From an uncultured Pseudomonadota bacterium (GTDB taxonomy: Bacteria; Pseudomonadota; Gammaproteobacteria; Steroidobacterales; Steroidobacteraceae): a stretch of DNA of 64,000 bases. Positions 36,416-43,868 of the stretch are shown one piece after another (positions within the stretch are counted from its first letter, which is position 1; each line of letters opens with the position of its first letter). The position numbers and the translations under genes were made by a program. The stretch lies in contig CAILZL010000011.1 of assembly GCA_903838705.1 (NCBI GenBank), positions 166,863-230,862 on the forward strand, read 5' to 3'. The notes beneath the pieces were generated by a model. That model was given only the letters and a program-made list of their open reading frames with translations, had not been told where the DNA came from and searched no databases.

Positions 36416-37441
36416 ATGAATTATCCGTTCAAAGTTGCACTGCTATGTCTGATCGGATGGTCACTGACCGGTTGTTACTATCTGCAGGCCGCACAGGGAC
36501 AGATCAGTCTGATGGCCCGGCGTCAGCCCATTGCCAGTGTGCTGGCCAGCCCGGAGGTGGATGACCGACTGCGTTCACGTCTTGAGTACGTTCAGGCTGT
36601 GCGCAGTTTCGCCACGCAGCAGCTGAGTCTGCCCGACAATCAGAGCTATTCCGACTATGTTGATATAAAGCGGCGCTTTGTCAGCTGGAATGTATTTGCT
36701 GCTCCCATGTTTTCAGTTGAGCCGCAGCAGTGGTGCTTTCCGGTGGCGGGCTGCGTGGTGTATCGCGGATATTTCAGTGAAGCGGCCGCTGAACGCTATG
36801 CACGCAACCTGCGCATGCGTGGTCTGGATGCCAGTGTCAGTGGTGTGCCGGCCTATTCCACGCTGGGACATTTTAACGATCCGGTGCTGAGCAGCATGTT
36901 GAACTGGAGTGATGGACAGCTGGCCGCCACGTTGTTTCATGAACTGGCGCATCAGGTGGTCTACGTAAAGGATGATTCTGCTTTCAATGAAGCCTTTGCA
37001 ACCGTGGTGGAAGAAGCCGGTCTTGATCGCTGGTTGACCGGGCTTGATCGTCATGATGATTGGCAACTCTGGCAGGTGCAGCGTCAGCGAGCCGCAGAAT
37101 TTCATGTTCTTTTACTGCACACCCGCGAGGATTTACGCAGCCTGTATGCCAGCGATTTGCCGAAGGCGCAAATGGCAGAGCGCAAGCAGCAACGTCTGGG
37201 GCAACTGAAGTTTCAATATCAGCAGCTCAAGGAAGGCTGGCAGGGATACAGTGGCTACGACGGCTGGTTTGATCGCGCCCTGAGCAATGCGGATTTTGTT
37301 TCTATCGCAACTTATCAGCGCTGTGTGCCGGCGTTTGAGCGCCTGCTCGGCAGTGTGGATAACGACTTGTCACGTTTTTATACGGAAGTAAAAAAACTGG
37401 CGCATCAGAACAGCCTGACGCGCCAGCGGTTATGTAATTGA
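36416..37441 (+). CDS. Predicted aminopeptidase lipoprotein with HELAH zinc motif
   Basis: About 341 residues of a family annotated as putative aminopeptidase (Pfam Aminopep by recollection). It starts MNYPFKVALLCLIGWSLTGCYYLQAAQGQ, a lipoprotein signal (LTGC). YLQAAQGQ and CVVYRGYFSEAAAERYA are family blocks, and TLFHELAHQVVYVKDDSAFNEAFATVVEEAG carries the zinc site HELAH plus the third Glu. Start at 36416 is set by the GAAGGA binding site 7 bases upstream. It diverges from cca by 38 bp. Confidence 0.88.
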   Translation: MNYPFKVALLCLIGWSLTGCYYLQAAQGQISLMARRQPIASVLASPEVDDRLRSRLEYVQAVRSFATQQLSLPDNQSYSDYVDIKRRFVSWNVFAAPMFSVEPQQWCFPVAGCVVYRGYFSEAAAERYARNLRMRGLDASVSGVPAYSTLGHFNDPVLSSMLNWSDGQLAATLFHELAHQVVYVKDDSAFNEAFATVVEEAGLDRWLTGLDRHDDWQLWQVQRQRAAEFHVLLLHTREDLRSLYASDLPKAQMAERKQQRLGQLKFQYQQLKEGWQGYSGYDGWFDRALSNADFVSIATYQRCVPAFERLLGSVDNDLSRFYTEVKKLAHQNSLTRQRLCN

Positions 37442-37451
37442 AGCTTAGCGT

Positions 37452-38852
37452 TTAGCGAATCACTGCAAACAGGGTGCGATTGCCGCGCTGAATCATCAAT
37501 GTGAACGCATTGAGATTCTTGGTGGCTTCCTGCAGTTCCTTGACGTTGTTAACGCGCGTGCGACCCACTGCTGTGATCACATCATTACGTTGCAGACCGT
37601 TCTGTTCGGCGTTGCTGCCTTCCGTCACATTGCTTACCAGCACACCGCCACCTGTGTTGTTGCTCAATTGAGCGCCACGCAGGCCCTGATGCATGCCGTT
37701 GGACTTGCTGCCGTCCTTGCTGCCATTGTCGGCTACCTGGCTGTTATCTGCGGCCTCGGCAATCGTGGCAGTGACCTTGCGCGGTTTGCCGTCACGTACC
37801 AGGTTGACTTCCACTTTGTCACCGACACGCAGCACGCCGATGGCGGCACGCAGCGCCGAGCTGGTCTTGATGGACTTGCCATTGATGCCGGTGATGATGT
37901 CACCGGCTTTGATACCGGCTTTTTCAGCAGCGGAATTTTCCGACACTTCCGAAACAAAGGCGCCCTGCGTTTCTGTTGCGCCCTGACTTTCGGCGATATC
38001 AGCAGTGAGGTTTGTGATGCTCACACCCAGCAGGCCACGCTGCACCTTGCCGTACTTCACCAGTTGATCCATCACGGCCTTGGCCATGTTGGAGGGAACC
38101 GCAAAGCCGATACCGATGTTGCCGCCATTGCCTGAAAAAATTGATGAATTGATGCCCACCAGCTGGCCGTTCAGGTCAATCAGGGCGCCGCCTGAATTAC
38201 CGGGATTGATCGGCGCATCGGTCTGGATCAGGTCTTCAAAACTGTCCTGGCTCATGCCCGTGGCGCGTCCCAGTGCGCTGACGATGCCGGAAGTCACGGT
38301 GTGTTCCAGACCAAACGGATTGCCGATGGCAATCACAAAATCACCCACCTGCAACTTGTTGGAGTCGGCAATGCTGATTTCGGTCAGGTTGCTGGCTTTG
38401 ACTTGCAACACAGCAATGTCGGCCTGCCGGTCTGTGCCCTTGATGGTGGCTTTCAGTTCGCGGTTGTCCAGCAGGGTAACGGTGATTTCCTTGGCGTTAT
38501 CCACCACATGGGCATTGGTGATGATGTATCCCTGCTGGGCATCAACAATCACCCCGGAGCCGGATGCCTGGAACTGACGTTCCTGCTGCTGTTCGGGCAT
38601 ATCAAAAAAACGCCGGAAAAAAGGATCCTGCATCAGGGGATTGGCCTGCTGCTGCTGGGAACCCTTAACCGAAATGCCGACGATGGCCGGAGAGGTCCGC
38701 TTGATGATGGGCGCCAGCGAGGGTAGCGGCGCGTTGCCTACCTGTGCCGGGAGTTGCGCCAGTGCGGGCGTACCGGCGATCAACAGGAAAGTGGCCAGGC
38801 TGGCAAACAGATTTTTCGCAATGTTTGCGGGGCTGGAATGGCGATTCGTCAT
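37452..38852 (-). CDS. Periplasmic serine endoprotease, DegQ/DegP family
   Basis: A 466-residue HtrA protease. After a signal peptide (LFASLATFLLIAGTPALAQL) the trypsin-like domain has the triad His in GYIITNAHVVDNA, Asp in DIAVLQVKA and Ser in PGNSGGALIDLNGQLVG. Two PDZ domains follow (LGVSITNLTADIAES to about residue 360, and GAQLSNNTGGGVLV to the end). The FRRFFDMPEQQQERQF loop is short, like DegQ or MucD and unlike DegP. It degrades or refolds damaged envelope proteins. No sigma-E or mucA genes are adjacent. Confidence 0.95.
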   Translation of the reverse strand: MTNRHSSPANIAKNLFASLATFLLIAGTPALAQLPAQVGNAPLPSLAPIIKRTSPAIVGISVKGSQQQQANPLMQDPFFRRFFDMPEQQQERQFQASGSGVIVDAQQGYIITNAHVVDNAKEITVTLLDNRELKATIKGTDRQADIAVLQVKASNLTEISIADSNKLQVGDFVIAIGNPFGLEHTVTSGIVSALGRATGMSQDSFEDLIQTDAPINPGNSGGALIDLNGQLVGINSSIFSGNGGNIGIGFAVPSNMAKAVMDQLVKYGKVQRGLLGVSITNLTADIAESQGATETQGAFVSEVSENSAAEKAGIKAGDIITGINGKSIKTSSALRAAIGVLRVGDKVEVNLVRDGKPRKVTATIAEAADNSQVADNGSKDGSKSNGMHQGLRGAQLSNNTGGGVLVSNVTEGSNAEQNGLQRNDVITAVGRTRVNNVKELQEATKNLNAFTLMIQRGNRTLFAVIR

Positions 38853-39013
38853 GATTAAACTGACCTCAGGGGTGAGTGAAACAAAAATCAGAACCTTGTC
38901 TGGTCAGGATTCTAGGCACGAGAAATTGGCAGTCGGGCCAGTGTTACGGACATTTAATTCAGTCGCGGGTTAGCGGTCGGGCGGGGTGTGTGGTGTCCTG
39001 CGGTGGATTGTTC

Positions 39014-39022
39014 TGTGGATAA
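39014..39022 (-). promoter_or_regulatory. Consensus DnaA box upstream of nrdJ
   Basis: TGTGGATAA on the plus strand is the exact complement of TTATCCACA, the high-affinity DnaA box. It lies 37 bases before a NrdR box and about 410 bases before the nrdJa start. In E. coli the nrdAB promoter is also controlled by DnaA and NrdR. One 9-mer can occur by chance, so the neighbouring NrdR box is what makes it convincing. Confidence 0.5.
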
Positions 39023-39058
39023 CCCGTGCAAGATGTGTGCAAAAGCTGTGTCAGGTCA

Positions 39059-39074
39059 CCACAATATATTGTGT
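39059..39074. promoter_or_regulatory. NrdR box upstream of nrdJ
   Basis: CCACAATATATTGTGT contains CAATATATTG, which matches every position of the NrdR-box core (CwAtATaTwG), with the matching TGT flank on one side. Within it CACAATATATTGTG is a 14-bp perfect palindrome. NrdR is the ATP/dATP-sensing repressor of ribonucleotide reductase genes. A clear second box at the usual one-to-three-turn spacing was not seen. Confidence 0.8.
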
Positions 39075-39148
39075 CTGCCGCAATTAAAGCCCGCTGTCAA
39101 CGACAACATTTTTCCCGGTCAAAATCATGCGGATAAATTTTCAAGTCA

Positions 39149-39178
39149 TTGTTTCACAATGGGTAAATTGTATATATT
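39149..39178 (+). promoter_or_regulatory. Candidate nrdJ promoter
   Basis: TTGTTT (39149-39154) and TATATT (39173-39178), 18 bp apart, form a plausible sigma-70 promoter with a good -10 and a poor -35. An inverted repeat CATTGT-TTC-ACAATG (39147-39161) covers the -35 side. Transcripts from here would have a leader of about 250 bases before nrdJa. Confidence 0.35.
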
Positions 39179-39357
39179 TCGTTAAGTCACAACCCTTGAC
39201 GCAGTTCACACTCGCGGCATACCCTTGCCTCCTGACACAACATCTTGTGTGTGGGATCAGATGCCGGACAAGTAATAAAAATGGCACTGCACCAACAAGA
39301 CCAAGTCAGGGGAGCGCGCCCACGCCTGATTGCACGTGGAGCGCGTGTTTGCGACAT

Positions 39358-39395
39358 CAAGGCGGGTGTTTTGCCGGAGCGAAGCACCCGCCTTG
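39358..39395 (+). promoter_or_regulatory. Strong stem-loop in the nrdJ leader
   Basis: CAAGGCGGGTG (39358-39368) and CACCCGCCTTG (39385-39395) form a perfect 11-bp GC-rich stem with a 16-nt loop, 36 bases before the nrdJa start codon. There is no following T run. It could stabilise the mRNA or affect translation; it does not look like a terminator. Confidence 0.5.
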
Positions 39396-39431
39396 GACCC
39401 TCCTCCGGGAACTCATTCGGAACGATTACAG

Positions 39432-41573
39432 ATGAAAACTGCCATTAAGCTGGAGCCTATGGACGTAAATACCATTCCGTTCCAGGAAGCTTCCCTGGAT
39501 ATCTGGGACAAGAAATACCGCCTTACTGCCAAAGATGGCACTGCGGTAGATCAGTCCATGGACGACACCTACCGCCGGGTGGCGCGTGCGCTGGCTGATG
39601 TGGAAGCACCAGAAGTCCGTGAACAGTGGTACGAGCAGTTCCTCTGGGCGCTGCGCAAGGGTTCCATCCCGGCCGGCCGCATCATGTCCAACGCAGGCTC
39701 GCTGGCGCACAAGCCTGCTACTTCAACCATCAACTGCACCGTGTCCGGCACCATCCTTGATTCAATGGATGACATTCTCAACAAGGTGCATGAAGCAGGG
39801 CTTACCCTGAAAGCCGGCTGCGGCATCGGCTATGAATTTTCCACCTTGCGACCCAAGGGCGCATACGTCTCCGGCGCCGGTGCGCATACCTCCGGCCCGC
39901 TGTCGTTCATGGATATCTACGACAAGATGTGTTTCACCGTGTCATCAGCAGGCGGTCGGCGCGGTGCGCAGATGGGCACTTTCGATGTCGGCCATCCCGA
40001 CGTGGTTGATTTTGTGCGCGCCAAGCGCGAGGCCGGTCGTCTGCGTCAGTTCAACCTGTCGCTGCTGATCACTGATGAATTCATGCAGGCCGTCAAAACC
40101 AATGCTGACTGGCAGCCCGCCTTCCCGGTATCACTGAAAGAAGCCGAAGGCCTCGACTTCACTGATTCTTCAAAGTTCATCTGGCGCGAATGGCCGGTCA
40201 CCGAAGGCTACATCACCAATGAAGCCGGTCTGGTGTGCTGCCAGATATTCAAGACCATTCCTGCCAAGCGTCTGTGGGACATCATCATGACCTCCACTTA
40301 CGACTTCGCAGAACCCGGTTTCGTGCTGATCGACAAGGTCAACGAAATGAACAACAACTGGTGGTGCGAAAACATCCGTGCGACCAATCCCTGCGGCGAA
40401 CAGCCCTTGCCGCCCTATGGTTCATGCCTGCTCGGTTCACTCAACCTGACGCGGTTTGTGATTGATCCGTTTACCGATGATGCCCGCTTTGACTGGGAAG
40501 AATTCCGCAAGGTGGTCAAGGTGTTCACGCGCATGCTCGACAACGTGGTGGAGATCAACGGCCTGCCACTCGGCGGCCAGCGTGATGAAATCATGCGCAA
40601 GCGTCGTCATGGCATGGGCTTTCTGGGGCTGGGTTCCACCATCACCATGCTGTGCATGAAGTATGGCTCGAAAAAATCCGTGGCCTTCACGCAGAACGTA
40701 TCGCGTGAAATGGCACTGGCCGGCTGGGAGTCCGCACTGGAACTGGCGCGTGAGAAAGGGCCGGCACCGATCATGATGGAAGACTTCGAAGTCACCAGGG
40801 AAATGCTGCACAAGCGTCCTGAGATGATTCGTGATGGCTGGCGCGTGGGTCAGCAGATCAGCGGTCGTGTCCTGCACGCACGTTACAGCCGCTACATGCA
40901 GCGCGTGGCCGAAGCCGCACCTGAGCTGGTGGATGAGCTGGCCGAAGTGGGCGCCCGCTTCACGCATCACAGCTCCATTGCGCCCACCGGCACCATCTCG
41001 CTGTCGCTGGCCAACAATGCCTCGAACGGCATCGAGCCCAGCTTTGCGCACCACTATTTCCGCAACGTTATTCGCGAAGGCAAGAAGACCAAGGAAAAAG
41101 TCGATGTGTTTTCCTTCGAGCTGCTGGCCTATCGTGAAATGGTCAATCCCAACGCCATGCCCGGTTCGGAAAATCCTGCTGAAAAACTGCCGGACTACTT
41201 CACTACCGCCGATGACGTGACACCCCGTCAGCACGTGGACATTCAGGCTGCTGCGCAGATCTGGGTGGACTCATCCATTTCCAAAACGGCCAATGTCCCC
41301 ACCGATTACAAGTATGAAGACTTCAAGGACATCTATCTGTACGCCTACGAGCAGGGTCTGAAAGGCTGCACCACCTTCCGCTTCAACCCCGAAGCCTTCC
41401 AGGGTGTGCTGGTGAAAGAACAGGATCTGAAGAACACCACTTACGTGTTCACACTTGAAGATGGCAGCGAAGTAAAACTGAAAGGCGATGAAGAAGTGCA
41501 ATACGACGGCGAGACCCACACCGCTGCCAACTTGTTCGATGCCCTTAAAGAAGGCTACTACGGCAAGTTCTGA
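39432..41573 (+). CDS. nrdJa: Class II (B12-dependent) ribonucleotide reductase, large part NrdJa
   Basis: About 713 residues of the adenosylcobalamin-dependent ribonucleotide reductase, which makes deoxyribonucleotides independently of oxygen. Key parts are GSIPAGRIMSNAGSL, STINCTVSGTILDSMDDI with a reductive Cys, KAGCGIGYEFSTLRPKGAYVSGAGAHTSGPLSFM, and the active-site loop NPCGEQPLPPYGSCLLGSLNLTRFV, where the Cys of NPCGEQ carries the thiyl radical. SSIAPTGTISL is also present. The C-terminal part of the usual single-chain enzyme is missing here and is encoded by the next gene. The start at 39432 (MKTAIKLEPMDVNT) is preferred to the upstream frame start at 39330, which would translate through the leader stem-loop. 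Confidence 0.95.
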   Translation: MKTAIKLEPMDVNTIPFQEASLDIWDKKYRLTAKDGTAVDQSMDDTYRRVARALADVEAPEVREQWYEQFLWALRKGSIPAGRIMSNAGSLAHKPATSTINCTVSGTILDSMDDILNKVHEAGLTLKAGCGIGYEFSTLRPKGAYVSGAGAHTSGPLSFMDIYDKMCFTVSSAGGRRGAQMGTFDVGHPDVVDFVRAKREAGRLRQFNLSLLITDEFMQAVKTNADWQPAFPVSLKEAEGLDFTDSSKFIWREWPVTEGYITNEAGLVCCQIFKTIPAKRLWDIIMTSTYDFAEPGFVLIDKVNEMNNNWWCENIRATNPCGEQPLPPYGSCLLGSLNLTRFVIDPFTDDARFDWEEFRKVVKVFTRMLDNVVEINGLPLGGQRDEIMRKRRHGMGFLGLGSTITMLCMKYGSKKSVAFTQNVSREMALAGWESALELAREKGPAPIMMEDFEVTREMLHKRPEMIRDGWRVGQQISGRVLHARYSRYMQRVAEAAPELVDELAEVGARFTHHSSIAPTGTISLSLANNASNGIEPSFAHHYFRNVIREGKKTKEKVDVFSFELLAYREMVNPNAMPGSENPAEKLPDYFTTADDVTPRQHVDIQAAAQIWVDSSISKTANVPTDYKYEDFKDIYLYAYEQGLKGCTTFRFNPEAFQGVLVKEQDLKNTTYVFTLEDGSEVKLKGDEEVQYDGETHTAANLFDALKEGYYGKF

Positions 41574-41599
41574 GTGCGAACGCCAACAGGAATACACAC

Positions 41600-42310
41600 A
41601 TGATTACCATCGACAAGAAAATCGCCAAGTACCGCGTAGAAAAACCTGAAGACGTAGCGGCTGCCAAAGCCGCTGCTGAAAAAGCTGCGGCTCCCGCACC
41701 GCGTCAGGAAGACAACGTGATCTGGATGCACGAAAAGCTCGAGCGTCCCGACATGCTCATCGGCTCCACCTACAAGATCAAAACGCCTGTGTCCGATCAC
41801 GCCATGTACGTCACCATCAACGACATGCTGCTCAACGAAGGCACGCCGCATGAACAGCGCCGCCCGTTTGAGATTTTCATCAACACCAAGAACCTCGACC
41901 ATTTTCAGTGGATCGTCGCGCTGACGCGCATCATCTCAGCCGTGTTCCGCAAAGGCGGCGACGTTACCTTCCTGGTAGAAGAAATGAAGGGCGTATTCGA
42001 TCCGCGCGGTGGTTACTGGCAGACCGGCGGTCGCTTCATGCCGTCCATCATTGCCGAACTGGGCCACGTAATTGAACGTCACCTGCAATTCATCGGCCTG
42101 CTCAAGAAAACCGAAATGGATGAGCATCGCAAGAAACTCATCGAAGAAAAGAAAGCCGAGTTCGAAGCGCGTAACAAACAGACCGACGCTTTTGCCAAGA
42201 GCCTGTTCCCCGAAGGCGCGCAGATGTGCGCCAAGTGCAACACCACTGCTGTCATCATGATGGATGGCTGCATGACTTGCCTGAACTGCGGGGATAGTAA
42301 GTGCGGTTAG
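41600..42310 (+). CDS. nrdJb: Class II ribonucleotide reductase, C-terminal part NrdJb
   Basis: A 236-residue protein corresponding to the C-terminal part of vitamin B12-dependent reductases; a separate NrdJb is known in Pseudomonas. After an Ala/Lys-rich lead comes RPDMLIGSTYKIKTPVSDHAMYVTINDMLL, RPFEIFINTKNLDHFQWIVALTRIISAVFRKGGDVTFLVEEMKGVFDPRGGYW, and a Cys-rich tail (CAKCNTTAVIMMDGCMTCLNCGDSKCG). The tail probably holds a zinc site and the cysteines that re-reduce the active-site disulfide of NrdJa. It begins 26 bp after nrdJa, so the two are co-transcribed. Confidence 0.95.
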   Translation: MITIDKKIAKYRVEKPEDVAAAKAAAEKAAAPAPRQEDNVIWMHEKLERPDMLIGSTYKIKTPVSDHAMYVTINDMLLNEGTPHEQRRPFEIFINTKNLDHFQWIVALTRIISAVFRKGGDVTFLVEEMKGVFDPRGGYWQTGGRFMPSIIAELGHVIERHLQFIGLLKKTEMDEHRKKLIEEKKAEFEARNKQTDAFAKSLFPEGAQMCAKCNTTAVIMMDGCMTCLNCGDSKCG

Positions 42311-42347
42311 AAAAGTAACCAAGTCATATGGACTCTAGGAGGGGGCA

Positions 42348-43592
42348 GTGAAGAAGAGCGTAAATGAGGTGTTCACACCTCGCATGCACGAAGTGAATCC
42401 AAGTATGTATGTGGCTCGACCTGAATTGGAAAGGGAGCTTGAGAGATCTATTAGGAAGAATACGCACTCGCTGTTATTTGGAGAGAGCGGAAATGGGAAG
42501 TCTTGGCTCTACAAAACTGTGCTGGGGAAGATAGATGTTCCGTATGTACCAATTAATTGTGGTGCAGTGTCGCAAACCAACTCGATTACCAACCAGCTGC
42601 GCAACGTGATTGTAGGCTCAAATATTCCAACGAAGATTGCGTACCAAGAGTCAAGGACTGCTGAAATTGGTATTGGGGTGGCCAAGGCTGATATTGAACA
42701 TACTGGAGAGTATCAGCTATCCCAAGAGGAGCCGCTTTACGACGTATTAAGGCGTTATTCAGAGAATGGCAAGAAGAAAATAATAGTTTTAGAAAATCTC
42801 GAATCAATATTCGCCTGTAAGCCCTTATTGGATGAATTGGCTAACATTCTCATTTTGCTCGATGATGAGCGTTATGCGGTATTCAATGTAAATTTTCTGA
42901 TTGTAGGTACACCTACGGGTGTTCTTGAGTACTTCTCAAAAACCAAAAACTTAGAATCGGTCGCTAATAGAATTGAAGAATTGCCGAAGGTTTCTAGCCT
43001 ATCTATGGGTCATGTTAAAAAACTCATAGAAACTGGTTTTTCTCAGTTGGAAATTAAAATCACCCCGTCGTTGGCTGAGTTGGTCGCTTTTCATACGCAC
43101 GACATAACTTTGGGAGTGGCGCAAAAGGTTCACGAATATCTGGAATGTTTGGCGTATGAAATTGAAGATAATGGTGGAAGGTATGATCCCCCATTGCTAG
43201 ATCGCGCTGATAATAAATGGCTATTAAAGGGGTTGCGCGCTAGCTATGCAGTCGTGCAATCGCATCTAAATGCACGTGAGACCGACGTAGGCCGGAGAAA
43301 TCAAGTCATATATTCAATTGGGAAAATATCAGGTCATTCTTTTGATAAGGCCGCCATTGAGGATGTTATTAGAAGAGAATTCCCAAACACGGTTAGGAGT
43401 AGTGGCATGGGGATCGGGCCCATACTGTCAAATCTTGCTTCCGCTGAAAGTCCACTGTTAACCCGACTTGCTAAAGGCAATGAGTTCTCGATTGCTGATA
43501 CCAGATATCTCATGTGCATCAGACTTATCTTGCGGAAGGATGCAACAGGAAAGGTGATCAAACGTCGGTTTAATAATCACAATCAAGATTAA
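42348..43592 (+). CDS. Orphan AAA+ ATPase of unknown function
   Basis: A 414-residue protein that starts at a GTG with a strong binding site (AGGAGGGGG). Walker A is GESGNGKS (residues 45-52). The Walker B candidate is KIIVLENLES (144-153), where the usual Asp-Glu pair reads Glu-Asn. A sensor-1-like strand (NFLIVGTPTGVLEYF) and ANRIEELPKVSSL, resembling the lid entry, follow. The last ~120 residues look helical and could form a winged helix, so the layout resembles Orc1/Cdc6- or TniB-like ATPases. It starts 37 bp after nrdJb on the same strand. It reads AT-richer than its neighbours, with many AT-ending codons, suggesting recent acquisition. No partner gene is adjacent. I do not recognise a named family; defence or transposition roles are speculation. 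Confidence 0.8.
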   Translation: MKKSVNEVFTPRMHEVNPSMYVARPELERELERSIRKNTHSLLFGESGNGKSWLYKTVLGKIDVPYVPINCGAVSQTNSITNQLRNVIVGSNIPTKIAYQESRTAEIGIGVAKADIEHTGEYQLSQEEPLYDVLRRYSENGKKKIIVLENLESIFACKPLLDELANILILLDDERYAVFNVNFLIVGTPTGVLEYFSKTKNLESVANRIEELPKVSSLSMGHVKKLIETGFSQLEIKITPSLAELVAFHTHDITLGVAQKVHEYLECLAYEIEDNGGRYDPPLLDRADNKWLLKGLRASYAVVQSHLNARETDVGRRNQVIYSIGKISGHSFDKAAIEDVIRREFPNTVRSSGMGIGPILSNLASAESPLLTRLAKGNEFSIADTRYLMCIRLILRKDATGKVIKRRFNNHNQD

Positions 43593-43868
43593 TGTACGTG
43601 CATCGCGTAAGCTTGGTTCTTCGTAGACTGAAGATTAAATCCCAGTATCTTGGACTTGATTATCGGAAGTTGGGATTACACCACGTTCCATCCCAGCCTA
43701 CTTAGTGCGCATGGTGAGGCACTGCCAGTACTCAACCGATAATCCCCACATCGAAACAGCCTGTGAACACGGGCACAGTTATGTGGTCTTTGTTTACATA
43801 GTCTTGCCTTCGTGCCGTTCACGCGTTTAACTGCGCGCCTGAATCGAATCACTGACCGAGTTGAACTG
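43593..43868. other. Intergenic region between the ATPase and the transglycosylase gene
   Basis: This 276-bp stretch carries no gene that I can support. It continues the AT-rich composition of the ATPase gene for about 200 bases and returns to normal near 43800, which may mark the right edge of the acquired segment. No tRNA, target duplication or terminal repeat was recognised. Confidence 0.4.

Noticed and set aside
39240..39330. Cobalamin riboswitch before nrdJa
   Set aside because: GGCACTG and AAGTCAGGGGA resemble parts of the B12 element, but the second half of the B12 box (CCkGCC) does not line up and the other conserved blocks are missing. A class II enzyme would also not be expected to be repressed by its own cofactor.
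40437..41234. Long minus-strand open frame antisense to nrdJa
   Set aside because: The 265-codon product is low in recognisable motifs and lies wholly inside nrdJa; it is the usual mirror frame of a GC-rich gene.
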